A stretch of 5,608 bases of DNA. Origin: Burkholderiales bacterium (GTDB lineage: Bacteria; Pseudomonadota; Gammaproteobacteria; Burkholderiales; Chitinimonadaceae). The DNA is taken from contig JAFAKZ010000306.1 in assembly GCA_019234745.1 (NCBI GenBank), positions 1 to 5,608 of the forward strand, written 5' to 3'. A program made the translations under genes and the position numbers. This document shows, piece by piece, positions 1 to 5,117 of this stretch; within the stretch, counting starts at the first letter, position 1; each line of letters opens with the position of its first letter. Below the pieces are notes generated by a model that was not told the DNA's origin, made no database searches, and saw nothing but the letters and a program-made list of their open reading frames with translations.

Positions 1-468
1 GTGCTGCTACCGGCACTGCTGTATTTCACGCATTCCGCCGTTCTGTTTGGCTGGGCCAAGCCAGTGCCGGTCAGTTTCGCCCGCTTACGCAATCCGAAGG
101 CCGATATGTTGTGGGTGGCGGCTGCAGGACCGGCATCCAATCTGGCGATGGCCATAGCCTGGACGCTTCTTGCCAGCGTTACCGCATCACAAGGGTCAAG
201 CGACGCCGGCTCAGTGTTGTTGGCGATGGCGAAGATCGGCATGCAGGTGAATGTGATGTTGATGGCGCTGAACCTCCTGCCCTTGCCGCCGCTCGATGGT
301 GGCCGCATCCTGGTGTCGCTTTTGCCACCGCGTGCCGCCTATTCTGTCGCGCGCATCGAACCCTTCGGCATGTTCATCATGATTGCGCTCGCATATACGG
401 GCATCTTGTGGGCTATCATGCAGCCCATTGTCGTTGCGGCCTATATGCTGCTTCACCTGATTTACTGA
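1..468 (+). CDS. Site-2 protease family (M50) membrane metalloprotease, 5'-truncated
   Basis: This is the C-terminal part of an integral-membrane zinc metalloprotease of the M50/site-2 family, which cuts substrates within or near the membrane. Numbering from the first codon in the window, residues 42-47 read AGPASN, a conserved turn of the family. Residues 91-101 read NLLPLPPLDGG, the NxxPxPPLDGG motif whose Asp is the third zinc ligand. Hydrophobic stretches near residues 1-18, 37-60, 80-95 and 122-153 are candidate membrane segments. The HExxH zinc/catalytic motif that belongs near the N-terminus is absent, and family members of this small type are usually about 210-230 residues. The true start therefore lies upstream, and the GTG at position 1 is probably an internal Val. 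The stop is 15 bp before trpS, which suggests co-transcription. Substrate unknown. Family assignment is confident. Confidence 0.9.
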   Translation: MLLPALLYFTHSAVLFGWAKPVPVSFARLRNPKADMLWVAAAGPASNLAMAIAWTLLASVTASQGSSDAGSVLLAMAKIGMQVNVMLMALNLLPLPPLDGGRILVSLLPPRAAYSVARIEPFGMFIMIALAYTGILWAIMQPIVVAAYMLLHLIY

Positions 469-483
469 AGGTAAACGTCCTAC

Positions 484-1683
484 ATGTTCCCCGATCGCGT
501 TCTCTCAGGCATGCGCCCCACCGGCGCACTTCACCTCGGCCACTATCACGGCGCTCTCAAGAACTGGGTGCGGCTGCAGAGCGAGGTGGAATGCCTGTTC
601 ATGGTGGCCGACTGGCACGCGCTGACGACGTCTTACGACGACGTCAGTATCATCGGCAAGAGCACTTGGGACATGGTCATCGACTGGCTGGCCGCGGGTA
701 TCGACCCCTCGCAAGCCACCATCTTCATCCAGAGCCGCGTGCCCGAGCACGCCGAGCTGACGCTGCTGATGGGCATGGGTACGCCCTTGAGCTGGCTGGA
801 GCGCGTGCCGACCTACAAGGACCAGATCGAGAAGCTGAGCCATAAGGACCTGGGCACCTATGGCTTTCTCGGCTATCCGCTGATGCAGGCGGCCGACATC
901 CTGGTCTATCGCGCCAACCAGGTGCCGGTGGGTGAGGACCAGGTATCGCATATCGAACTGACACGCGAGATCGCGCGCCGTTTCAACCATATGTATGGCC
1001 GCGAGCCGGGCTTCGAAGAAAAGGCCGAGGCAGCCGTCAAGAAGATGGGCAGTAAGAAGGCCAAACTCTACGAAGAGCTGCGCACCCGCTACACGCAGAA
1101 TGGGGACGACGAGGCGTTGGAATCGGCGCGAGCACTCTTGGCCGATACGCAGAACCTGAGCATGGGCGACCGCGAGCGCCTGTTCGGCTACCTGGAAGGC
1201 CGCGGCAAGGTAATCCTGCCCGAGCCGCAGCCGCTCTTGACGGAATCGAGCAAGCTGCCGGGCCTGGACGGCGCCAAGATGTCGAAGAGCTACAACAACA
1301 CCATCGCGCTGCGCGAAACGCCGGAAAGCGTGACCAAGAAGGTACGTGGCATGCCTACCGATCCGGCACGCGGGCGCCGCACGGACCCGGGCAACCCGGA
1401 GAAGTGCCCGGTGTGGCAGTTCCACCAGGTCTATTCCGACACCAATACGCGCGACTGGGTGGTGAAGGGATGCACCACGGCAGGCATCGGTTGCCTGGAC
1501 TGCAAGCAGCCCGTCATCGAAGGCATCCTGGCTGAGCAGAAGCCCATGTTCGAGCGCGCCCAGCCTTTCCTGGAAGATCCGACGCTGGTGCGCAATATCG
1601 TGGAAGACGGCTGCGAGCGCGCCCGCAAGCTGGCCGGCGAAACGATGCGCGACGTGCGCGAGTCCATGGGCCTGGACTATTGA
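484..1683 (+). CDS. trpS: Tryptophanyl-tRNA synthetase (TrpRS)
   Basis: This cytoplasmic class I aminoacyl-tRNA synthetase activates tryptophan with ATP and charges tRNA-Trp. The HIGH signature appears as HLGH at residues 17-20 and the KMSKS loop is intact at residues 265-269. At 399 residues it is longer than the ~330-residue E. coli type. The extra length is mostly a charged insertion at about residues 180-250 before the KMSKS loop, plus an extended C-terminus. Cys308, Cys330, Cys337 and Cys340 form a C-x21-C-x6-C-x2-C pattern in the anticodon-binding region, close to the iron-sulfur motif described for Thermotoga maritima TrpRS. The start is the ATG giving MFPDRVLSGMRPTG, the usual N-terminus of this subtype. 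A GAAGG overlaps the upstream stop, 12 nt from the ATG, which is slightly long. The stop lies 8 bp before the YciI gene. Confidence 0.97.
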   Translation: MFPDRVLSGMRPTGALHLGHYHGALKNWVRLQSEVECLFMVADWHALTTSYDDVSIIGKSTWDMVIDWLAAGIDPSQATIFIQSRVPEHAELTLLMGMGTPLSWLERVPTYKDQIEKLSHKDLGTYGFLGYPLMQAADILVYRANQVPVGEDQVSHIELTREIARRFNHMYGREPGFEEKAEAAVKKMGSKKAKLYEELRTRYTQNGDDEALESARALLADTQNLSMGDRERLFGYLEGRGKVILPEPQPLLTESSKLPGLDGAKMSKSYNNTIALRETPESVTKKVRGMPTDPARGRRTDPGNPEKCPVWQFHQVYSDTNTRDWVVKGCTTAGIGCLDCKQPVIEGILAEQKPMFERAQPFLEDPTLVRNIVEDGCERARKLAGETMRDVRESMGLDY

Positions 1684-1691
1684 GGCCTGTC

Positions 1692-1982
1692 GTGTTTGTC
1701 GTAACGCTGACTTATATCAAGCCGCTGGAAGCGGTGGACGTGCTGATCCCGGCGCATGTGGAATGGCTCAAGGCGCAGTATGCGGCAGGCTATTTCCTTG
1801 CCTCGGGGCGCCGCGTGCCGCGCACGGGTGGAGTGATCCTCGCGCACGGCTTGGAGCGCGCTACGCTGGAAGGCGTGCTGGCGCAGGACCCGTTCAGCAT
1901 CGCAGGCGTGGCTGAATACAGCATTGTCGAGTTCGTACCGAGCATGGCGGCCGAAGCGCTCGATGCGCTGCTGGAGGCATAG
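1692..1982 (+). CDS. YciI family protein
   Basis: This is a small (96-residue) soluble protein of the YciI / YCII-related alpha-beta fold, a ferredoxin-like family that includes dechlorinase-like enzymes and proteins of unknown role. His22 (in AHVEWL) and Asp66 (in QDPF) sit where the family has its conserved His/Asp pair, and the core LASGRRVPRTGGVILA is characteristic. I chose the GTG at 1692, giving MFVVTLTYIKP, because family members begin this way and TGAGG at 1681-1685 sits 6 nt upstream. That ribosome site is made from the trpS stop codon, so translation is probably coupled. A TTG at 1680 in the same frame would add four residues and overlap trpS, but it has no ribosome site of its own. 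The reaction is unknown, and a metabolite-damage or cyclisation role would be speculation. Confidence 0.88.
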   Translation: MFVVTLTYIKPLEAVDVLIPAHVEWLKAQYAAGYFLASGRRVPRTGGVILAHGLERATLEGVLAQDPFSIAGVAEYSIVEFVPSMAAEALDALLEA

Positions 1983-1987
1983 GGAAT

Positions 1988-2179
1988 ATGGCAGACAATA
2001 AGCCAGCCACACCGAAACGCTGTGCCAAGTGCGGCTCGCCCGGTGAGTTGATGAAGGCCGGCTCGAACCGTTTCTGGGTACAGTGCGCCAAGTACGGCCG
2101 CAACGGCAACTGCAATGTCATCGGCGCGCAGATGGAGACGAAGAAGCAGGCGATCGAGCGCTGGAATGCGGTGAACTAG
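1988..2179 (+). CDS. Small Lar-like (restriction alleviation family) zinc-ribbon protein
   Basis: This 63-residue protein has the layout of Lar_restr_allev-like zinc ribbons: a CxxCG knuckle near the N-terminus (Cys12, Cys15), an aromatic/hydrophobic strand FWVQC (residues 29-33), and a C-terminal AIERWN helix (55-60). The usual second CxxC is altered. Cys33 is followed by Tyr36 where the family has Cys, and another Cys appears at 42. Rac-prophage Lar reduces restriction by EcoKI, but most chromosomal relatives are uncharacterised and that function should not be assumed here. GGAGG at 1973-1977, within the end of the YciI gene, lies 10 nt before the ATG and supports this start. It is the last gene of the apparent trpS operon, 5 bp after the previous stop. 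A general small metal-binding protein is the alternative reading. Confidence 0.75.
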   Translation: MADNKPATPKRCAKCGSPGELMKAGSNRFWVQCAKYGRNGNCNVIGAQMETKKQAIERWNAVN

Positions 2180-2188
2180 CCAGTAACT

Positions 2189-2291
2189 GTCGCTCCCGCG
2201 AAGGCGGGAGCCTAGTCGCGGCCGCAGGACGCTCGACGGCTTGGTGCGATATCTAGTGCCCCGCTGGATTCCTGCCTTCGCGGGAATGACG
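2189..2291. repeat. Head-to-head pair of REP-like hairpin repeats
   Basis: Two copies of a ~28-base palindromic element face each other. The left copy (2189-2212) folds as GCTCCCGC-GAAG-GCGGGAGC, a perfect 8-bp stem at 2192-2211. The right copy (2264-2291) folds as ATTCCTGC-CTTC-GCGGGAAT, an 8-bp stem with one G-T wobble at 2268-2287. The reverse complement of the right copy matches the left at 21 of 28 positions, including the shared core CCCGCGAAGGC. The form GTCATTCCCGCGAAGGCGGGAAT is familiar as a dispersed intergenic palindrome in several beta- and gammaproteobacteria. The pair lies between convergent genes, where it could act as a weak transcription barrier or mRNA stabiliser. There is no T-run, so it is not called as a standard terminator. 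Confidence 0.75.
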
Positions 2292-2313
2292 CCCTATAAA
2301 GCACTACGACATA

Positions 2314-2787
2314 CTACACCCGCACCGACGGCACCCATTTCATGCAGCGCAGGGCGAACATGGAGCGGCTGTGGCGTATGCCGCCTATCTTGTACAGTTT
2401 CTCGCGCAGGAAGCGCTCGTAGCCGGCTGTGCCTTCCACTGCTACCTTGACCAGATAGTCGTACTCCCCCGACACCAGATAGGCCTCCAGCACCTCGGGC
2501 AGCGTAGCCAACGCTTCCCCGAAGCGGGCCAGCGCATTGTCGTCGTGCCGGTCCAGCGTCAATTCCAGCAGCACCGTATCCGTCATGCCCAGCTTGGCCT
2601 GGTCGATCAGCGCGACATAGCCCTGGATATAGCCGTCCGCCTCCAGTTGCCGCGTGCGGTTCCAGCACGCCGTGGTGGAGAGGCCGACCTGTTCGGCCAA
2701 CTCGGCATTCGAGAGTCGCGCATTGCCCTGCAGGGCTCGGAGGATCTTGCGATCCAGCTGGTCGATTTCGCGCTGGCGGCTACTCAT
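2314..2787 (-). CDS. Lrp/AsnC family transcriptional regulator
   Basis: This 157-residue DNA-binding regulator belongs to the feast/famine family, which usually forms dimers or octamers and responds to an amino acid. Residues 8-60 form the AsnC-type winged helix-turn-helix: LDRKILRALQ, then NAELAEQVGLS, and the recognition helix region TTACWNRTRQLEADG (38-52). Residues about 70-150 form the RAM ligand-binding domain, with the typical VLEAYLVSGEYDYLVKV core and an ending close to MFALRCMKW. Length is normal. The ATG at 2787 gives the expected N-terminus, but no good Shine-Dalgarno precedes it (CCACAAA). It is a single gene with no divergent partner, so its target cannot be read from the neighbourhood. 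The AT-rich DNA just upstream (about 2805-2880) is a plausible site for promoter and autoregulation, which is common in the family. Confidence 0.93.
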   Translation of the reverse strand: MSSRQREIDQLDRKILRALQGNARLSNAELAEQVGLSTTACWNRTRQLEADGYIQGYVALIDQAKLGMTDTVLLELTLDRHDDNALARFGEALATLPEVLEAYLVSGEYDYLVKVAVEGTAGYERFLREKLYKIGGIRHSRSMFALRCMKWVPSVRV

Positions 2788-3167
2788 TTTGTGGCATGGA
2801 ATGAAAGTTTGTGATTTGCCAAATATACGGAATGATATTCTTAAAATAAAGCGGATTTAATTGAATATATGAACAAAATTCGCGGTGAACGTGGGTATAT
2901 TTTCATCACCTGCTGCGTTTGTGTGACGGCCGCCCCACAAGGCCCCGGCCCGCAACGGTGACTGACCGGTCGCCCGAGCATCGCTACCCGATCAAGGTGA
3001 GAATTGGCCGCCAGCCCCGCTTATCGCGCGGACGTTGAGGCCGAATGAACTGCTAGCAAGGGAGGCGACTGGCGAGGGCCGTGCCTAGATCGGTGCGGCC
3101 TTGCGTCGAAATGGTGACAACGGCCCTGTATATGCAAGCGGTTCAGGTGCGATTACGCTTGAAGTCG
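2788..3167. other. Gene-free intergenic stretch between lrp-like gene and small exported protein
   Basis: No convincing gene is seen here. Positions about 2805-2880 are strongly AT-rich against a GC-rich background and include the interrupted palindrome GAAT-GAT-ATTC at 2830-2840. This fits the control region of the minus-strand Lrp-like gene. A weak minus-strand TATATT (complement of 2820-2825) with TTTATT 17 bp upstream is possible but unconvincing. From about 2885 to 3130 the DNA returns to high GC. The open frames there are short, lack ribosome sites and resemble nothing known to me. I recognise no tRNA, riboswitch or standard small RNA in it. Confidence 0.5.
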
Positions 3168-3173
3168 TATAAT
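3168..3173 (+). promoter_or_regulatory. -10 box (TATAAT) for the small exported protein gene
   Basis: A consensus TATAAT lies 38 bp before the coding start, which predicts transcription from about position 3180 and a leader of about 30 nt. No good -35 box is found at 16-18 bp: AGGTGC stands at the 17-bp position, and TTCAGG (3142-3147) is 20 bp away. The promoter may therefore need an activator or rely on the -10 alone. Confidence 0.5.
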
Positions 3174-3210
3174 CGCGCCCGTACCCACCAATACCTATAT
3201 GGAGACCACC

Positions 3211-3504
3211 ATGAAGCGCGCCGCTATTGCCCTGATCGCCTCGTTCACTGCCACCGCCGCCTTTGCTGCCGACGCCCCCAAGCCCAAGTGCGAGAAGCCG
3301 GACGTGCCGAACAAGCTTACGCTGTCGTCGGAATTGGCCACGAAGGCCTTCCAGCGCCATATGAATCAGTACAAGGACTGTATCAACGCTTTCGTGGCGG
3401 AACAAAAGGCCATTGCCGATACCGCCTTCAAGGCCGGCAATGATGCCGTGAACGAATACAACGCCTTCGCCAAGGAAGTGCAGGAAGCCACGGCCGGCGA
3501 GTAA
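3211..3504 (+). CDS. Small exported protein with two cysteines, unknown function
   Basis: This 97-residue protein starts with a clear Sec signal peptide: MKR, a hydrophobic core AIALIASFTATAA, and a cleavage site AFA before residue 20. The mature part (~78 residues) begins ADAPKPKC and is predicted to be almost wholly helical. It has two cysteines (Cys27 and Cys57) that could form a disulfide in the periplasm, and its C-terminal half is rich in Ala, Lys, Glu and Gln (FVAEQKAIADTAFKAGNDAVNEYNAFAKEV). I have an impression of similar small hypothetical exported proteins in Xanthomonadales and Burkholderiales, but I know of no function. The ATG at 3211 is chosen over the in-frame ATG at 3199 because GGAGA at 3201-3205 sits 5 nt before it and because MKR is a proper signal-peptide start. 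It is a single gene with its own promoter and terminator. Confidence 0.85.
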   Translation: MKRAAIALIASFTATAAFAADAPKPKCEKPDVPNKLTLSSELATKAFQRHMNQYKDCINAFVAEQKAIADTAFKAGNDAVNEYNAFAKEVQEATAGE

Positions 3505-3538
3505 TGGCGCGCTGCCGCCAGCAAGCGGCAAGGACAAA

Positions 3539-3572
3539 ACAAAACGCCCGGTCAAACCGGGCGTTTTGTCTT
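3539..3572. terminator. Bidirectional rho-independent terminator
   Basis: ACAAAACGCCCGGT (3539-3552) pairs perfectly with ACCGGGCGTTTTGT (3556-3569) around the loop CAA, giving a 14-bp stem with a GC-rich upper half. On the plus strand the stem ends in TTTTGTCTT. On the minus strand it is followed by TTTTGTTTTGTCC. It lies between two convergent genes, 35 bp after the plus-strand stop and 48 bp past the minus-strand stop, so it probably ends both transcripts. Confidence 0.92.
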
Positions 3573-3619
3573 AGTGCGGCGCGGACAAGCAACTCAGGCG
3601 ACCAGGTAGCCGCCGGCAC

Positions 3620-4009
3620 TCATAGCTTGGACTGCATCAGGTTGACCACGCTGGCAATCTTGGCCTTGCTCGACGCATCTGCCGAATCCATGCGCTTCTG
3701 TGCCCATTGCAGGGCCGACATGCCGTCATGGTCCTGCGCCGTGATGGCGCGCTTGCCCACCTTGCTGATGATGAAGGTAGCGCTGTCGGTCGCGCCGCTT
3801 TCGGCGGCCACGCGCAGGGGCGACTTGTCACCGCAACGGATATCGTCGTAAGTCGTACGCAGGTCCAGGTTGGCGTCTTCCAACTTCTGGCGCAGGCTGC
3901 TGCGGTCATTCAGCTTCGTGTACTCGCAGATGCTGGTCGTGACTTCGTCGGCCATTGCGCTGCCCATGATGCCAAGGGCGATCAGGACGGAGGCGGCACG
4001 ATATCCCAT
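3620..4009 (-). CDS. Exported DUF3718 family protein with ankyrin-like C-terminus
   Basis: This 129-residue protein has a signal peptide (hydrophobic residues about 5-18, cleavage after AMA at residue 20), so it is probably periplasmic. Residues about 24-85 match my memory of the DUF3718 pattern: SICEY near the start, a basic/acidic helix LRQKLEDANLDLR, the YDDIRC motif with Cys59, then SPLRVAAESGA and FIISKV. Cys28 and Cys59 are the conserved pair and could form a disulfide. The stretch SPLRVAAESG and the later DHDGMSALQWAQKR (93-106) read like degenerate ankyrin repeats (DxxGxxxLxxA), which suggests protein binding. The start is supported by AAGGA (complement of 4018-4022) 8 nt before the ATG. 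It is a single gene with an upstream promoter candidate and a shared downstream terminator. Function is unknown. Confidence 0.85.
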   Translation of the reverse strand: MGYRAASVLIALGIMGSAMADEVTTSICEYTKLNDRSSLRQKLEDANLDLRTTYDDIRCGDKSPLRVAAESGATDSATFIISKVGKRAITAQDHDGMSALQWAQKRMDSADASSKAKIASVVNLMQSKL

Positions 4010-4069
4010 TGCAGAATTCCTTTCTAATTAGCGTGTCTTGGAGTTGCGGGTATGTCGATTAAGCACATA

Positions 4070-4099
4070 AGTATAAACTAATTTAGTTGTTGATGTGTA
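4070..4099 (-). promoter_or_regulatory. Candidate promoter of the DUF3718 gene with a palindrome in its spacer
   Basis: Read on the minus strand, TACACA (complement of 4094-4099, 4/6 to the -35 consensus) is followed after 18 bp by TATACT (complement of 4070-4075, 5/6 to the -10 consensus). The start codon is about 60 bp further on. The spacer holds a perfect 13-bp palindrome, AACTAA-T-TTAGTT (4076-4088), a possible operator. This is a consensus match only. Confidence 0.4.
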
Positions 4100-4120
4100 T
4101 CGCTTTTTTCGCAAACGGTT

Positions 4121-4537
4121 CTAGGTCTTGGCCTCGTCCTGCAGCCGGCGCAAGGCCTGCATGGCGTCGTGGGCGCGATCGACCGGCACGAAGAGGTGGT
4201 CGTGATAGGCGCCAGCCACCACGTTGCAGCTAATGCCCCGCTCTCCGAGCGCGGCGGCGAAGGCGGCGGTCAGACCGACGGCGGCGAGGTCGGAGTGCAC
4301 ATTGAGGGTGATCCAGGCGGCGCGGTACAGCACCTGCCAGCCTTGGCTTTGTGCAAAGTCTTCCCTGACGATCGCTGTCACACCCTCTGCCTCGCGGAAT
4401 AGGCCGAGAATGTCGGCCATCGGCAGTGCGGCGGAATCGGCTAGGCAGCAATAGGCATAGCTGCCTTCGTGCAGAACCGGCTCAAGTGTGGCGAGTATTT
4501 GCGAGAGGGAGGCGAGGGCTGCCATTGGCTGATCCAT
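4121..4537 (-). CDS. ACT domain-containing protein (COG3602 type)
   Basis: This small cytoplasmic protein (138 residues as placed) resembles the COG3602 family, which carries tandem ACT-like folds. The N-terminal half has the typical LSQILATLEPVLHEGSYAYCCL opening, followed by FREAEGVTAIVRE. The second half, residues about 70-130, is the family hallmark: WITLNVHSDLAAVGLTAAFAAAL, GISCNVVAGAYHDHLFVPVDRA. ACT domains usually bind amino acids or similar ligands as dimers, but no role is established for this stand-alone type. The start is uncertain. The frame stays open to an ATG at 4594, but residues before the MDQPMAALASL region look non-family and overlap a 21-bp inverted repeat. I place the start at the ATG at 4537 (GGA 4 nt away). 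The ATG at 4525, with GGA 7 nt upstream, is equally possible. Confidence 0.87.
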   Translation of the reverse strand: MDQPMAALASLSQILATLEPVLHEGSYAYCCLADSAALPMADILGLFREAEGVTAIVREDFAQSQGWQVLYRAAWITLNVHSDLAAVGLTAAFAAALGERGISCNVVAGAYHDHLFVPVDRAHDAMQALRRLQDEAKT

Positions 4538-4567
4538 CCTGTCCGGTCTGTTGCAAATGTGTTGTAA

Positions 4568-4588
4568 ATGCAGCATCCGCTGCTGCAT
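4568..4588. repeat. 21-bp perfect inverted repeat upstream of the ACT-domain gene
   Basis: ATGCAGCA (4568-4575) and TGCTGCAT (4581-4588) form a perfect 8-bp inverted repeat around TCCGC, ending 31 bp before the proposed start at 4537. It could be an operator or a hairpin in the 5' untranslated RNA. It would be coding only if the gene began at the furthest upstream ATG. Confidence 0.55.
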
Positions 4589-4594
4589 GGTCAA

Positions 4595-5117
4595 ATCACG
4601 CCACGTTTTGTTCGCATTTCTATGCCTTGGCCAAGTAATTGCGCAATATTTGCCCCCTTACTTGTGTAGTCATGTTGTCCTTTGCCTCTGTGATACCAAT
4701 CGGCGCCAGAGGGCGATTCAAGCGGTTTTCGGTGCGCTGTTGACGGCGATATTGTGTGCATTCCGCATTGTTTTCTAAGAAATTCACCCCATGTCGCTCA
4801 CGGCAGCTTGACTGGACAAGTTGACGATAAATGCCCAGTTCGCTATTGCCAAATCGCGGTGTGTGAATAGACGGCAATTTGGAAAATGCGCGGTAATTTT
4901 GGTGCACTTTTCACCGGACGCGAGCCGGGTCCGTCGAACCACAAGAACAATATGTCGCATCCCGATAAATCAAACACATAGCGGCTCAAGTGGCGTGCCT
5001 GCAACTTAAAGTCAATACGGGAAGAACACAATGTGGCGCGATATTGGCAGCGTCTTGTTTATTTCGGTACTGTTGCAGCGGTATTCAAATTCCAAACCTT
5101 CTCACGAGGATGACGGT
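4595..5117. other. Intergenic region between ACT-domain gene and TonB-dependent receptor
   Basis: About 520 bp between divergent genes hold no gene I can support. The open frames present are short, lack ribosome sites and have no recognisable protein features. The region is more AT-rich than its neighbours, as expected for control DNA. It contains two adjacent perfect 10-bp palindromes, CTTGGCCAAG (4626-4635) and ATTGCGCAAT (4638-4647). It also contains a TTGAC direct repeat (4808-4812 and 4821-4825). The second copy forms TTGACG, 17 bp before TATTGC (4844-4849), a weak promoter candidate facing the receptor. If real, that promoter would leave a leader of more than 250 nt. Confidence 0.45.

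Noticed and set aside
1..468. GTG at position 1 as the true start of the protease
   Set aside because: The HExxH zinc motif would be missing and the protein some 60-70 residues too short. The window edge simply cuts the gene.
111..845. 244-codon plus-strand open frame overlapping the M50 gene and trpS
   Set aside because: It runs in another frame across two well-supported genes, has His/Arg-rich nonsense composition and no family resemblance.
505..1425. 306-codon open frame on the minus strand
   Set aside because: It lies wholly antisense to trpS, which has unmistakable family motifs. Long antisense frames are expected in GC-rich genes, and the translation is rich in Arg, His and Ala without domain features.
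2189..2212. Left hairpin as a rho-independent terminator of the trpS operon
   Set aside because: The stem is strong but is followed by CTAGTCGCGG with no T-run, and the sequence is one copy of a repeat pair, so a repeat is the better call.
2371..2814. 147-codon plus-strand frame opposite the Lrp-like gene
   Set aside because: It is a mirror of the Lrp/AsnC coding sequence, which has a complete helix-turn-helix and RAM domain on the other strand.
2885..3130. Possible riboswitch or small RNA in the GC-rich gap
   Set aside because: I could not match it to a known riboswitch core or small RNA, found no terminator after it, and local pairings are what GC-rich DNA gives by chance.
3085..3555. 156-codon minus-strand frame across the small exported protein and its terminator
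   Set aside because: It would read through the terminator stem and the TATAAT box. The opposite strand has a clear signal peptide, ribosome site and terminator.
4620..4907. 95-codon minus-strand open frame upstream of the ACT gene
   Set aside because: There is no ribosome site and no recognisable fold, the composition is not gene-like, and it covers the palindromes. It is kept as intergenic, though a small gene cannot be fully excluded.
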